From: Streptomyces halstedii
GTDB lineage: Bacteria; Actinomycetota; Actinomycetes; Streptomycetales; Streptomycetaceae
NCBI GenBank assembly: GCA_000720535.1
Contig: JOAZ01000027.1
Location: forward strand, 20,938-84,937
DNA length: 64,000 nt
Reading direction: 5' to 3'
The translations under genes were made by a program, and so were the position numbers. A model generated the notes under the pieces. That model saw only the letters and a program-made list of their open reading frames with translations. It made no database searches and had not been told where the DNA came from. Within the stretch, counting starts at the first letter, position 1; each line of letters opens with the position of its first letter. This document shows, piece after piece, positions 30,719-39,768 of the stretch.

Positions 30719-31317
30719 GGAATGCGCCCCAATCCGCCGAGAGGTCGGTCGTGCCCGGATGGACGGTCCTCCGCGCGGGTGCGGTACCGGGCGCGCCCGG
30801 CCCCCGGGTGCCGGGGGACTCCGCATCCGCCGCCCCGTCCAGACGCCTGGCGGGGTGGGGACGGCCGTGCTGCTCGCGTGCTCCGGCCGTGCGCCCGGGT
30901 ACCGGCCCGAGGCCGGGCCGCCGGACCGGCACGCCTGCCGCTCGCTCTTCCCCCCAGTCTCACCCGGCACGCGGGACGCGGCACGTCGAGCGGTCCCGCC
31001 CGGCACCCGGGACGCGGCACGTCGAGCGGTCCCGCCCGGCACCCGGGACGCGGCACGTCGAGGCGCCGGTCCGTCATGCCCGCGCACCGGTCCGCGGGCG
31101 TCACGGGGCCGGGGGTAATGTCGCTGTCCGGGGGCCCGCCTACAGGCAGGGGCGTACGGCAGGCTACGTACCGCCTTGGTGCGAGCTGTGTGACTTCTCC
31201 GCAGATCTGCGCACCCGACCTCGTCCGGACGCATCAGTGACAACTGACTGGTACGTGCAAATTATTTGGGATGCCCTGGAATAGGAACACCGGGGCACCC
31301 ACGATCGTTGTCACGAC
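30719..31317. other. 599-bp intergenic region with a tandem repeat
   Basis: Open frames here are Arg/Pro/Gly-rich GC shadows and none is supported. It holds the 36-bp repeat at 30963-31063. The last 80 bases before the SprT-like gene are unusually AT-rich for this window (AAATTATTTGGGATG), likely its promoter. Confidence 0.5.
30963..31063. repeat. 36-bp tandem repeat, nearly three copies
   Basis: Copies begin at 30963, 30999 and 31035. The first two are full and differ at a single base pair cluster (GCGGG versus CCGGG); the third diverges after 26-28 bases. There are no spacers between copies. Confidence 0.9.
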
Positions 31318-31911
31318 GTGAGCACGACACCACCTGTACTTGCCGCAGAGCTGGCGCAGGCGTGGGCCGACATTCAGCGGTACCACCCCGAGCTGCCGGA
31401 CCTTGCCGCCCCCGAGTCCCTGATCGGAGAGTCCTCGTCCGCCTGCGGCGCGGAGCTCTCCTTCGAACGACTGCTCCATGAGGCAGTCCATGGAATCGCC
31501 GCCGCGAGAGGTGTCCGGGACACCTCCCGGGCCGGCCGCTACCACAACCGACGCTTCCTCGCGATCGCCGAGGAGCTGGGCCTCGACCATGCCGAGGAGC
31601 CCCACCCCAGCAGCGGATTCTCGTTGGTGACGCTGAATCCCGAGGCCAAACGCAGATACCGCCCGACGGCCGAGCGGTTGCAGCGCGCCCTCAAGGCGCA
31701 CACCGTGGCCACCGCCGCGGACACCAAGCGCTCCTTCCGCGGTCCCGCGGCCCGGCACGGATCCTCCGGTGGAGGCGTCCGCGTCAAGGCCGTCTGCGAC
31801 TGCGGGCGCAACGTCCGCGTCGTCCCGTCCGTCCTCGCCCAGGCGCCGATCGTCTGCGGCGGATGCGGCAAGCCCTTCCGCATCCCGGAAGGGGCGGTCG
31901 CGGTCGGGTGA
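31318..31911 (+). CDS. SprT-like zinc metalloprotease-type protein
   Basis: A 197-residue protein. It contains HEAVH (His54, Glu55, His58), an HExxH zinc-protease motif, followed 18 residues later by YHNRRFLAIAEELGL, which resembles the third-ligand H..xF...LG segment of SprT-like proteins. Four cysteines in the C terminus (CDC at 160-162 and CGGC at 180-183) form a probable zinc ribbon, as in SprT/Spartan relatives that act on DNA-bound proteins. Identity as an active protease is inferred. GTG 31318. It sits alone between the repeat region and rpsP. Confidence 0.65.
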   Translation: MSTTPPVLAAELAQAWADIQRYHPELPDLAAPESLIGESSSACGAELSFERLLHEAVHGIAAARGVRDTSRAGRYHNRRFLAIAEELGLDHAEEPHPSSGFSLVTLNPEAKRRYRPTAERLQRALKAHTVATAADTKRSFRGPAARHGSSGGGVRVKAVCDCGRNVRVVPSVLAQAPIVCGGCGKPFRIPEGAVAVG

Positions 31912-32068
31912 CCCGATGTGGTGTGGCACAATGGCTAGCTGTACTCGACAGCCGCATAGGACCCCTCTCTCCTCCGGCTGACGCGTCCGTCGGGCACCCG
32001 AGTACCGCAACCCCACGTGGCATCTTCGTTGTGCCCAACCACGTCAGAGACCAGGAGACACCACTCCC

Positions 32069-32506
32069 GTGGCAGTCAAGATCAAGCTGAAGCGTCTGGG
32101 CAAGATCCGTTCGCCTCACTACCGCATCATCGTCGCCGACTCCCGTACCCGCCGCGACGGCCGGGCCATCGAGGAGATCGGCCTGTACCACCCGGTGCAG
32201 AACCCCTCGCGCATCGAGGTCAACTCGGAGCGCGCGCGGTACTGGCTGTCCGTCGGCGCCCAGCCGACCGAGCCGGTCCTCGCGATCCTGAAGCTCACCG
32301 GTGACTGGCAGGCACACAAGGGCCTCCCGGCCCCCGCGCCGCTCCTGCAGCCGGAGCCCAAGGCCGACAAGCGTGCCCTCTTCGAGTCCCTGAGCCTGGA
32401 CGGCGACGAGGCCAAGGGCGAGGCCATCACGCAGAAGGCCAAGAAGTCGGACAAGAAGGCGGACGAGGCGTCTGACGCCGCGTCCACCGAGTCGACCGAG
32501 GCCTGA
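32069..32506 (+). CDS. rpsP: 30S ribosomal protein S16
   Basis: A 145-residue S16. The conserved part ([40 protein letters not shown]) is followed by an actinobacterial Lys/Ala/Asp-rich tail of about 50 residues ([16 protein letters not shown]). GTG 32069 has AGGAG upstream. First gene of the rpsP-khpA-rimM-trmD-rplS block. CACAAT at 31927-31932 may be its -10. Confidence 0.96.
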   Translation: MAVKIKLKRLGKIRSPHYRIIVADSRTRRDGRAIEEIGLYHPVQNPSRIEVNSERARYWLSVGAQPTEPVLAILKLTGDWQAHKGLPAPAPLLQPEPKADKRALFESLSLDGDEAKGEAITQKAKKSDKKADEASDAASTESTEA

Positions 32507-32508
32507 GC

Positions 32509-32748
32509 ATGCTCGAGGAGGCTCTTGAGCACCTCGTGAAGGGCATCGTCGACAACCCCGACGATGTGCAGGTCGCCTCGCGTGACCTGCGCCGTGGACG
32601 CGTGCTGGAGGTCAGGGTCCATCCCGAAGACCTCGGCAAGGTGATCGGCCGCAACGGCCGCACCGCACGCGCCCTGCGTACCGTCGTGGGTGCCATCGGC
32701 GGCCGCGGTATCCGCGTCGACCTCGTCGATGTGGATCAGGTCCGCTGA
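32509..32748 (+). CDS. khpA: KH-domain RNA-binding protein KhpA
   Basis: A 79-residue single KH domain protein. The GxxG loop is IGRNGRTA, preceded by LEVRVHPEDLGKV. It begins three bases after the rpsP stop. KhpA partners KhpB in RNA chaperoning and division control in Gram-positives; its place between rpsP and rimM is conserved. Confidence 0.92.
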   Translation: MLEEALEHLVKGIVDNPDDVQVASRDLRRGRVLEVRVHPEDLGKVIGRNGRTARALRTVVGAIGGRGIRVDLVDVDQVR

Positions 32749-32767
32749 GGAGTTGAACACCGGCCGG

Positions 32768-32803
32768 GGCCGGGGAGGGCTTTCGAGCCGTCCCCGGCCT
32801 TTG
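32768..32803 (+). terminator. Hairpin terminator or attenuator between khpA and rimM
   Basis: GGCCGGGGA pairs with TCCCCGGCC (9 bp), with an inner GGC/GCC extension and a TTTG tail. It could set the ratio of rpsP-khpA to rimM-trmD-rplS transcripts. Confidence 0.75.
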
Positions 32804-32838
32804 TCGTCCGTACGTACACCATCACCGGGAGTAACAGC

Positions 32839-33480
32839 GTGCAGTTGGTAGTGGCGCGGATCGGCCGCGCCCACGGCATCAAGGGCGAGGTCACCGTCGA
32901 GGTGCGCACCGACGAGCCCGAACTCCGGCTCGGCCCCGGAGCCGTGCTGGCCACCGAACCGGCGGAACGGGGCCCCCTGGCCATCGAGACGGGCCGGGTG
33001 CACAGCGGCAGGCTCCTGCTGCGCTTCGAGAACGTCCGGGACCGTACGGCCGCCGAGGCGCTCCGCAACACCCTGCTCATCGCGGAGGTCGACCCGGCCG
33101 AACTCCCCGAGGACCCGGAGGAGTTCTACGACCACCAGCTGATCGACCTGGACGTGGTCCTCGCCGACGGCACCGAGATCGGCCGGATCACCGAGATCAG
33201 CCACCTGCCGTCCCAGGACCTGTTCATCGTGGAACGTCCGGACGGCAGCGAGGTGATGATCCCGTTCGTGGAGGAGATCGTCGCCGAGATCGACCTGGAG
33301 GAGCAGCGGGCCGTCGTCACACCGCCGCCCGGCCTGATCGACGAGAGCGAGGCGGTCGTCGCCTCCGCGCGCGACGCCGACGGGGACGGGGCCGACGGAG
33401 ACAGGGCCGACGAGGACGGGGACGAGGGGGCCGCGGACGAGGCGGAGCGGACCGGTACGCCGGAGAAGGGCGACGCGTGA
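32839..33480 (+). CDS. rimM: Ribosome maturation factor RimM
   Basis: A 213-residue protein. The N-terminal RimM domain ([25 protein letters not shown]) and C-terminal PRC barrel ([26 protein letters not shown]) support 30S head assembly with S19. The last ~45 residues are an Asp/Gly/Ala-rich acidic tail. GTG 32839. The stop overlaps the trmD start. Confidence 0.94.
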   Translation: MQLVVARIGRAHGIKGEVTVEVRTDEPELRLGPGAVLATEPAERGPLAIETGRVHSGRLLLRFENVRDRTAAEALRNTLLIAEVDPAELPEDPEEFYDHQLIDLDVVLADGTEIGRITEISHLPSQDLFIVERPDGSEVMIPFVEEIVAEIDLEEQRAVVTPPPGLIDESEAVVASARDADGDGADGDRADEDGDEGAADEAERTGTPEKGDA

Positions 33481-34301
33481 TGCGGCTCGACGTCGTCACG
33501 ATCTTCCCCGAGTACCTCGAACCGCTGAACGTCTCGCTCGTCGGCAAGGCCCGCGCCCGGGGCCGGCTCGACGTCCACGTCCACGACCTGCGCGACTGGA
33601 CGTACGACCGGCACAACACGGTGGACGACACCCCCTACGGCGGCGGCCCCGGCATGGTCATGAAGACCGAGCCGTGGGGTGACGCCCTGGACGACGTCCT
33701 GGCCGACGGGTACGAGTCCGGGGCGCACGCCCCCGTACTCGTGGTGCCGACGCCCAGCGGGAAGCCCTTCACCCAGGAGCTGGCCGTGGAGCTGTCCGGG
33801 CGGCCGTGGCTGATCTTCGCCCCCGCCCGGTACGAGGGCATCGACCGCCGGGTGACCGAGGAGTACGCGACCCGGATGCCCGTGGTGGAGGTCTCCATCG
33901 GGGACTACGTCCTGGCCGGCGGGGAGGCCGCCGTCCTGGTCGTCACCGAGGCCGTGGCCCGGCTGCTGCCCGGCGTGCTGGGCAACGCCGAGTCGCACCG
34001 GGACGACTCCTTCGCGCCCGGGGCGATGGCCGACCTGCTCGAAGGCCCGGTGTACACCAAGCCGCCCGAGTGGCGTGGACGCGGCATCCCCGAGGTGCTG
34101 CTCAGCGGGCATCACGGGAAGATCGCGCGCTGGCGCAGGGACGAGGCGTTCCGCCGCACCGCCCTCAACCGGCCCGATCTCATCGAGCGGTGCGAGGCGT
34201 CCGGCTTCGACAAGAAGGACCGCGAGATCCTCTCCATCCTCGGCTGGTCCCCGGAGCCCGGAGGGCGATTTTGGCGCAGGCCCGGTGCCGTGGAAGAATA
34301 G
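33480..34301 (+). CDS. trmD: tRNA (guanine37-N1)-methyltransferase TrmD
   Basis: A 273-residue SPOUT methyltransferase: [16 protein letters not shown] start, DDTPYGGGPGMVMK motif, PARYEGIDRRV, and the knot segment SIGDYVLAGGEAAVLV. It prevents frameshifting by methylating G37. The ATG at 33480 overlaps the rimM TGA by one base; a GTG at 33477 is the alternative. Confidence 0.95.
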   Translation: MRLDVVTIFPEYLEPLNVSLVGKARARGRLDVHVHDLRDWTYDRHNTVDDTPYGGGPGMVMKTEPWGDALDDVLADGYESGAHAPVLVVPTPSGKPFTQELAVELSGRPWLIFAPARYEGIDRRVTEEYATRMPVVEVSIGDYVLAGGEAAVLVVTEAVARLLPGVLGNAESHRDDSFAPGAMADLLEGPVYTKPPEWRGRGIPEVLLSGHHGKIARWRRDEAFRRTALNRPDLIERCEASGFDKKDREILSILGWSPEPGGRFWRRPGAVEE

Positions 34302-34425
34302 GCCAGCCGTACGTCCGGTGTGCGCCCCTGCCACAGGGGGAACGACGCCCGCCCGACGCGATCGGCATCCGTACTTCACTCTCTCCCGTCGATGACCTGT
34401 GGCATCGGCGAAGAAAGCAGACACC

Positions 34426-34776
34426 ATGACTTCCCTGCTCGATGGCGTCAACGCCGCCTCGCTCCGTACCGACCTCCCGGCCTTCCGCCCGGGTGACACG
34501 GTCAACGTCCACGTGCGCGTGATCGAGGGCAGCCGCTCCCGTATCCAGCAGTTCAAGGGCATCGTCATCCGCCGCCAGGGCTCGGGCGTCAGCGAGACCT
34601 TCACGGTCCGCAAGGTCTCCTTCAGCGTCGGCGTCGAGCGCACCTTCCCGGTGCACAGCCCGATCTTCGAGAAGATCGAGCTCGTCACCCGCGGTGACGT
34701 CCGTCGCGCCAAGCTGTACTTCCTCCGTGAGCTGCGCGGCAAGGCCGCGAAGATCAAGGAGAAGCGCGACCGCTGA
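34426..34776 (+). CDS. rplS: 50S ribosomal protein L19
   Basis: A 116-residue L19: [48 protein letters not shown] and the basic [22 protein letters not shown] end. ATG 34426 ([12 protein letters not shown]) gives the standard length; GTG 34399 is a spurious extension. A 124-base leader separates it from trmD. Confidence 0.96.
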   Translation: MTSLLDGVNAASLRTDLPAFRPGDTVNVHVRVIEGSRSRIQQFKGIVIRRQGSGVSETFTVRKVSFSVGVERTFPVHSPIFEKIELVTRGDVRRAKLYFLRELRGKAAKIKEKRDR

Positions 34777-34821
34777 TTCACCTCCGGCGTCCACAGCGCG
34801 GCCGGATAGGATTCGGCCCCG

Positions 34822-35607
34822 ATGGACACCGACGCACGACACACGGAGCGCGATCGCTCCTCCGGACCCGAGGACGGGACGGAGGAGGGGTCGCGCTCCT
34901 CGCGTGCTCCGGCCCCGGAGACCGCACGGACCGCCTGGGGGCGGGTGGCCCTCCTGGGGGCACTCTGCGCCGTGGCGCTGCTGCTGTTCAGCGCCTTCGT
35001 GCTCCAGCCCTTCCTCATCCCCAGCGGCTCGATGGAGCCCACGCTGCGCGTCGGGGACCGGGTGCTGGTCAACAAGCTGGCGTACCGTTTCGGCTCCGAG
35101 CCGCGCCGCGGCGACGTGGTGGTCTTCGACGGGACCGGCTCCTTCGTACCGGAGACGCCCGGTGACGACTCCATGGGCTCCCTGCTGCGCGGGGTGGCCG
35201 CCTCCCTGGGACTGGGCGAGCCCGTCGAGACCGACTTCGTGAAGCGGGTGGTGGGCGTGGGGGGCGATCACGTGGTCTGCTGCGACGAGCGGGGCCGGAT
35301 CGAGGTGAACGGCGACCCGGTCGACGAGGAGTACGTGCACCAGGGCGACAAGCCGTCCCAGGTCGCCTTCGACATCGAGGTGCCCGACGGCAGGCTGTGG
35401 ATGATGGGCGACCACCGCTCCCGCTCCCGGGACTCCCGGGACCACCTGGGACAGCCCGGTGGGGGCATGGTGCCCGTCGACCGGGTGGTCGGGCGGGTGG
35501 ACTGGCTCGGCTGGCCGTTCGGCAGGCTCGGGTCGCTGGACGGGACCGACGCCTTCACCGGTATCGCCTCCGCCGGCATACGGCCGGCGGGCACGGACCG
35601 TGGGTAG
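34822..35607 (+). CDS. sipW: Type I signal peptidase SipW
   Basis: A 261-residue signal peptidase with one N-terminal membrane helix (about 41-62). The catalytic Ser70 is in PSGSMEPTL and the general-base Lys141 in DFVKRVVGVGGD; the box E motif GDHRSRSRDSR is present. Soluble C terminus without a second clear helix. First of four adjacent paralogues, matching the sipW-X-Y-Z cluster of S. coelicolor and S. lividans. TAGGAT at 34807-34812 could be a -10 very close to the ATG. Confidence 0.92.
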   Translation: MDTDARHTERDRSSGPEDGTEEGSRSSRAPAPETARTAWGRVALLGALCAVALLLFSAFVLQPFLIPSGSMEPTLRVGDRVLVNKLAYRFGSEPRRGDVVVFDGTGSFVPETPGDDSMGSLLRGVAASLGLGEPVETDFVKRVVGVGGDHVVCCDERGRIEVNGDPVDEEYVHQGDKPSQVAFDIEVPDGRLWMMGDHRSRSRDSRDHLGQPGGGMVPVDRVVGRVDWLGWPFGRLGSLDGTDAFTGIASAGIRPAGTDRG

Positions 35608-36649
35608 GCGGGGACGCGGACGCGGCGAGCCGGACAGCCACGTACCGGGGACCGGGCCGGACGGTGCCCGTACGCTGCCCACCCGGGCCGAGCGCCGCAA
35701 GCTGGCGCGCAAGGTGCGCCGCCGCAGGCGCGGGACGGCGCTCACGGAGATACCCCTCCTGATCCTGGCGGCGCTGGTGATCGCACTGGTGCTCAAGACC
35801 TTCCTCGTCCAGGCCTTCGTGATCCCGTCCGGCTCGATGGAGCAGACGATCCAGATCGGCGACCGGGTGCTGGTGGACAAGCTGACACCGTGGTTCGGGA
35901 CCGAGCCGCAGCGTGGTGACGTCGTCGTCTTCCAGGACCCGGGCGGCTGGCTGCCCCGGGGAGAGGCCTCCACCGAGGAGTCCCCGGTCGGTGTGAAACA
36001 GGTCAAGGAACTGCTGACCTTCATCGGACTGCTGCCCTCGGACGACGAGCAGGACCTGATCAAGCGCGTGGTGGGTGTGGGGGGCGACACGGTCGCGTGC
36101 TGCGGGGCGGACGGCAAGGTCACCGTCAACGGCGTCGCGCTCGACGAGCCGTATCTGCATCCGGACAGTGAGCCATCCACGGTCCAATTCGAGGTAAAGG
36201 TTCCCCCCGGCCGTCTCTTCGTCATGGGCGACCACCGGTCCAATTCCGCGGACTCGCGGTTCCACCTCGACGAACCGCACCACGGGACGGTGTCCGGGGA
36301 ACAGGTCGTCGGACGTGCCGTGGTGATCGCCTGGCCCGTCGCCCACTGGCACGGCCTGGAGGAACGCGGGACGTACGCGACCGTGCCCGACGGGCGTGCC
36401 GGGACGGAGGCGGGGGCGGATCCGTCGAATAGTGTGGACCACCAGGATCTCAACGGAATGGTCCTGCTCCCGACCCCTGCGGAACTCCCGCTCGTTATGG
36501 GAGTGGTGGGCCTGCGCCGGATCGGTCGCGGGCGGTGGCACGGAGTGAGGAGTAGATGTGGGGGACGTGGCGGTCGGCGCACGATCCGGACACGACGGGC
36601 CCGAGGACCGGCCCCCGAACGGCGGGGTCCCCGCGGACCCGGTGGGTGA
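35600..36649 (+). CDS. sipX: Type I signal peptidase SipX with overlapping C terminus
   Basis: A 349-residue signal peptidase. A basic N terminus (RRKLARKVRRRRRG) precedes the first helix; catalytic Ser79 is in PSGSMEQTI, Lys155 in LIKRVVGVGGD, box E GDHRSNSADSR. A second hydrophobic segment (MVLLPTPAELPLVMGVVGL) near residues 300-320 is followed by an Arg/Gly-rich tail whose last ~30 residues overlap the start of sipY by 92 bases in another frame. The GTG at 35600 overlaps the sipW stop. Confidence 0.9.
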   Translation: MGRRGRGRGEPDSHVPGTGPDGARTLPTRAERRKLARKVRRRRRGTALTEIPLLILAALVIALVLKTFLVQAFVIPSGSMEQTIQIGDRVLVDKLTPWFGTEPQRGDVVVFQDPGGWLPRGEASTEESPVGVKQVKELLTFIGLLPSDDEQDLIKRVVGVGGDTVACCGADGKVTVNGVALDEPYLHPDSEPSTVQFEVKVPPGRLFVMGDHRSNSADSRFHLDEPHHGTVSGEQVVGRAVVIAWPVAHWHGLEERGTYATVPDGRAGTEAGADPSNSVDHQDLNGMVLLPTPAELPLVMGVVGLRRIGRGRWHGVRSRCGGRGGRRTIRTRRARGPAPERRGPRGPGG

Positions 36650-37538
36650 CGGCGGTTCCCCCGGCTTCGGATCCCCGGGTGCCGTGCCTCCGGGCCCGGT
36701 GCCCCCGGGTGCGGAGCCTCCCGGCGGGGGCTCGTCGGAGGACGGTTCCACGAGCAGCGGCGGTACGGCGCCGAAGAAGCCGCGCTCGTTCTGGAAGGAG
36801 CTGCCGCTCCTCATCGGCATCGCGCTGATCCTGGCGCTGCTGATCAAGACCTTCCTGGTGCAGGCGTTCTCGATCCCCTCGGACTCCATGCAGAACACCT
36901 TGCAGCGGGGCGACCGGGTCCTCGTGGACAAGCTGACGCCGTGGTTCGGTTCCGAGCCGGAGCGCGGCGAGGTCGTGGTCTTCCACGACCCGGGCGGCTG
37001 GCTGGAGGGCACCGAGACGCCCGAGCCGAACGCGGTGCAGAACTTCCTGAGCTTCATCGGACTGATGCCGTCCGCCAAGGACAAGGACCTGATCAAGCGG
37101 GTCATCGCGGTCGGCGGCGACACGGTGGAGTGCAAGAAGAACGGACCGGTGACGGTCAACGGCAAGGAGCTGGACGACAAGTCGTTCATCTTCGAGGGCA
37201 ACAGCGCCTGTGACGACCAGCCCTTCGGCCCGATCCACGTGCCGGAGGGCCGGATCTGGGTCATGGGTGACCACCGTCAGAACTCGCTGGACTCCCGGTA
37301 CCACCAGGAGCTTCCCGGCCAGGGCACGGTGTCCGTGGACCAGGTGGTCGGACGGGCCGTCCTCGTGGCCTGGCCGGTCAACCGCTGGTCGACCCTGCCG
37401 GTCCCGAAGACCTTCGACCAGCCCGGACTGAACGCCGCGGCCGCCGCCGCCGTGCCGGGCGCGCTCGGTGTGGCCGGGGCGCTGCCCCTCGTGTTCTGGC
37501 GCCGCCGGAGGCTGACCCGGGAGCGTACCGCCGGGTAG
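36558..37538 (+). CDS. sipY: Type I signal peptidase SipY
   Basis: A 326-residue signal peptidase. A disordered Pro/Gly/Ser-rich N terminus of about 75 residues precedes the first helix (ELPLLIGIALILALLIKTFLV). Catalytic Ser110 is in PSDSMQNTL (the common PSGSM has Asp here), Lys180 in LIKRVIAVGGD, box E GDHRQNSLDSR; a C-terminal helix is likely (PGALGVAGALPLVFW). GTG 36558 has GAGGAG five bases upstream, inside sipX. Confidence 0.92.
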   Translation: MGDVAVGARSGHDGPEDRPPNGGVPADPVGDGGSPGFGSPGAVPPGPVPPGAEPPGGGSSEDGSTSSGGTAPKKPRSFWKELPLLIGIALILALLIKTFLVQAFSIPSDSMQNTLQRGDRVLVDKLTPWFGSEPERGEVVVFHDPGGWLEGTETPEPNAVQNFLSFIGLMPSAKDKDLIKRVIAVGGDTVECKKNGPVTVNGKELDDKSFIFEGNSACDDQPFGPIHVPEGRIWVMGDHRQNSLDSRYHQELPGQGTVSVDQVVGRAVLVAWPVNRWSTLPVPKTFDQPGLNAAAAAAVPGALGVAGALPLVFWRRRRLTRERTAG

Positions 37539-37588
37539 GGTGCCGACTCGGATCAGCGACGGTCGGTCTCGGATGGGGGAGCGCTGGT

Positions 37589-38353
37589 ATGAGCGGAACA
37601 GGACGTGGGGAAGGCGGCCGCGGCCGGCTCGGCAGTGTGCTGTCGAACCTGGCCGTGGCCGTCGGCTGTGTGCTCTTCCTCGGCGGCTTCGCCTGGGCGG
37701 CGGTGGTGTACAAGCCGTACACCGTGCCGACCTCGTCGATGTCCCCGACCGTGAACGCCGGGGACCGGGTGCTCGCCGAGCGGGTGGACGGCGCCGAGGT
37801 GAGGCGCGGTGACGTGGTCGTCTTCACCGACACGGTCTGGGGCGACGCCCCGATGGTGAAGAGGGTCGTCGGAGTGGGCGGTGACGAGGTCACCTGCTGT
37901 GACGGCGCCGGCCGGCTGACCGTCAACGGCAAGGCCATCGAAGAACCGTATCTGCGGGCGGACGGCACGGGGACCTCGGCCGGGAGCCCGGCCTCCGGCC
38001 AGGACTTCACCGCACGGGTGCCCGAGGGCAAGCTCTTCCTCCTGGGCGACGAGCGCACCGGCTCGCTGGACTCCCGGGTCCACCTGGAGGACGTCGACCA
38101 GGGCGCGGTGCCGCGCGGCGCCGTACAGGCCCGGGTGGACGCGGTGGCGTGGCCGCTGAACGGCATGATCGGCAGGCCGGAGGCCTTCGCCGCCCTGCCC
38201 GGCGGTGTGTCCGAGGAGGGTCCGCTGCCCCTCCAGGCGGCTGCCGTGGTGCTGGGCGTCGTGCTGATCGTGGGCGGGTCGGTGTACGGGCCGCTCGCGG
38301 CCCGCTCCGCCCGCCGGGCGGAGCGGACGGGGGCGTCCACCGGTGGCCGCTGA
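37589..38353 (+). CDS. sipZ: Type I signal peptidase SipZ
   Basis: A 254-residue signal peptidase with N- and C-terminal membrane helices. Catalytic Ser50 is in PTSSMSPTV and Lys91 in MVKRVVGVGGD. Box E has GDERTGSLDSR instead of GDHR..S.DSR, a His to Glu change. Last of the four; it overlaps the NUDIX start by 11 bases. Confidence 0.9.
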   Translation: MSGTGRGEGGRGRLGSVLSNLAVAVGCVLFLGGFAWAAVVYKPYTVPTSSMSPTVNAGDRVLAERVDGAEVRRGDVVVFTDTVWGDAPMVKRVVGVGGDEVTCCDGAGRLTVNGKAIEEPYLRADGTGTSAGSPASGQDFTARVPEGKLFLLGDERTGSLDSRVHLEDVDQGAVPRGAVQARVDAVAWPLNGMIGRPEAFAALPGGVSEEGPLPLQAAAVVLGVVLIVGGSVYGPLAARSARRAERTGASTGGR

Positions 38354-38831
38354 GGCACGGAAGGTCGCCCGGGTCGTCCTGCTGGACCCCGAGGACAGGA
38401 TTTTGCTGCTGCACGGCTTCGACCCGGAGGACCCGTCGACGCGCTGGTGGTTCACCCCGGGCGGCGGTCTGGAGGGCGACGAGAGCCGCGAGGACGCGGC
38501 CCTGCGGGAGCTCGCCGAGGAGACCGGCATCACGGGCGCGGACCTCGGCCCGCTGCTGTGGACCCGGATCTGCTCCTTCCCGTTCGACGGGCGGCGCTGG
38601 CAACAGGACGAGTGGTACTACCTGGCGCGCACGGAGCGGACGGCCACGGACGTGAGCGGGTTCACGGAACTGGAGCGGCGCAGTGTCTCCGGTCTGAGGT
38701 GGTGGACCTCCGCCGAACTCCTGGCGACGCGTGAGACGGTGTACCCGACCAGACTCGCCGGGCTGCTGCGTACGCTGCTCGACGAGGGCCCTCCACGCGT
38801 TCCGCAGGTTCTCGCCCCCGAAATCGCCTAA
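38343..38831 (+). CDS. NUDIX hydrolase
   Basis: A 162-residue protein with a full Nudix box (GGGLEGDESREDAALRELAE then ETGI), which binds Mg2+ and cleaves nucleoside-diphosphate-linked substrates. The GTG at 38343 overlaps the sipZ stop, so it is translated from the signal peptidase transcript. The substrate is unknown. Confidence 0.88.
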   Translation: MAAEARKVARVVLLDPEDRILLLHGFDPEDPSTRWWFTPGGGLEGDESREDAALRELAEETGITGADLGPLLWTRICSFPFDGRRWQQDEWYYLARTERTATDVSGFTELERRSVSGLRWWTSAELLATRETVYPTRLAGLLRTLLDEGPPRVPQVLAPEIA

Positions 38832-38894
38832 TCCTCCGGGGGCGGTCGAAGCTGACGCACAATAGGGGGACGCACGGCTGAAGGGGAACATGCC

Positions 38895-39203
38895 ATGAGC
38901 GCCGAGGACCTCGAGAAGTACGAGACCGAGATGGAGCTGAAGCTCTACCGGGAGTACCGCGACGTCGTCGGCCTGTTCAAATACGTGATCGAGACCGAGC
39001 GGCGGTTCTACCTCACCAACGACTACGAGATGCAGGTGCACTCGGTTCAGGGCGAGGTCTTCTTCGAGGTTTCCATGGCTGACGCGTGGGTCTGGGACAT
39101 GTACCGGCCCGCACGATTCGTCAAGCAAGTGCGTGTGCTGACGTTCAAGGACGTGAACATCGAGGAGCTCAACAAGAGCGACCTCGAACTTCCGGGGGGC
39201 TGA
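38895..39203 (+). CDS. DUF2469 protein
   Basis: A 102-residue, highly conserved actinobacterial protein ([48 protein letters not shown]). ATG 38895 follows GAAGGGG. It is usually found between the lepB/rnhB region and yraN. The function is not established. Confidence 0.9.
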   Translation: MSAEDLEKYETEMELKLYREYRDVVGLFKYVIETERRFYLTNDYEMQVHSVQGEVFFEVSMADAWVWDMYRPARFVKQVRVLTFKDVNIEELNKSDLELPGG

Positions 39204-39408
39204 CGGAGCGGCCGCCGGGCAGGGCGGGGCGGGCCCGGGCCGGCGCGGCCGGCCGGGCGGGGCTGGCCAGGCGGCTCTGCTTCCTTCCGCTCCGGCTTCC
39301 CGTCTCACCCCTGGGGGTGGCCGGGATATCCACATCGACGAGGTTGTCCACCAAGATCCAAAAGATCGGGTGACAGGCGGCAGAGTCGGTGCCGGAGGTG
39401 GTGCCGGG

Positions 39409-39768
39409 ATGAACGCACGGGGAGCACTCGGGCGGTACGGCGAGGATCTGGCGGCGCGGCTGCTGACCGAGGCCGGAATGGCCGTGCTGGAGCGCAATTG
39501 GCGCTGTCGCGCGGGAGAGATCGACATCGTTGCCAGGGACGGCGACGCGGTGGTGATCTGCGAGGTGAAGACCCGCAGGTCAGCCGCGTTCGAGCATCCG
39601 ATGCAGGCCGTCACGCCGGTCAAGGCGGACCGGCTGCGCAGGCTCGCCGAGATCTGGCTCGCCCGGCACGGCGGCGCTCCGCCGGGCGGGGTCAGGATCG
39701 ATCTGGTCGGCGTCCTCCTTCCCCGGCGGGGTGCGCCGGTCACCGAGCACGCGCGGGGTGTGGCCTGA
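39409..39768 (+). CDS. YraN family (UPF0102) nuclease-like protein
   Basis: A 119-residue UPF0102 protein: [44 protein letters not shown], with the nuclease-fold residues E..ID and EVK. ATG 39409 (MNARGALG) is preferred over GTG 39370; GGAGG lies ten bases upstream. Its stop overlaps the comM ATG (TGATG). It is near DprA and ComM, both linked to DNA uptake or recombination. Confidence 0.88.
   Translation: MNARGALGRYGEDLAARLLTEAGMAVLERNWRCRAGEIDIVARDGDAVVICEVKTRRSAAFEHPMQAVTPVKADRLRRLAEIWLARHGGAPPGGVRIDLVGVLLPRRGAPVTEHARGVA

Noticed and set aside
30963-31063. 36-bp repeats considered as a CRISPR array
   Set aside because: Copies are contiguous with no spacers and no cas genes nearby.
30715-31104. 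129-codon minus-strand ORF upstream of the methyltransferase
   Set aside because: Composed of the 36-bp repeat and Arg/Pro/Gly-rich sequence with no ribosome site or family match.
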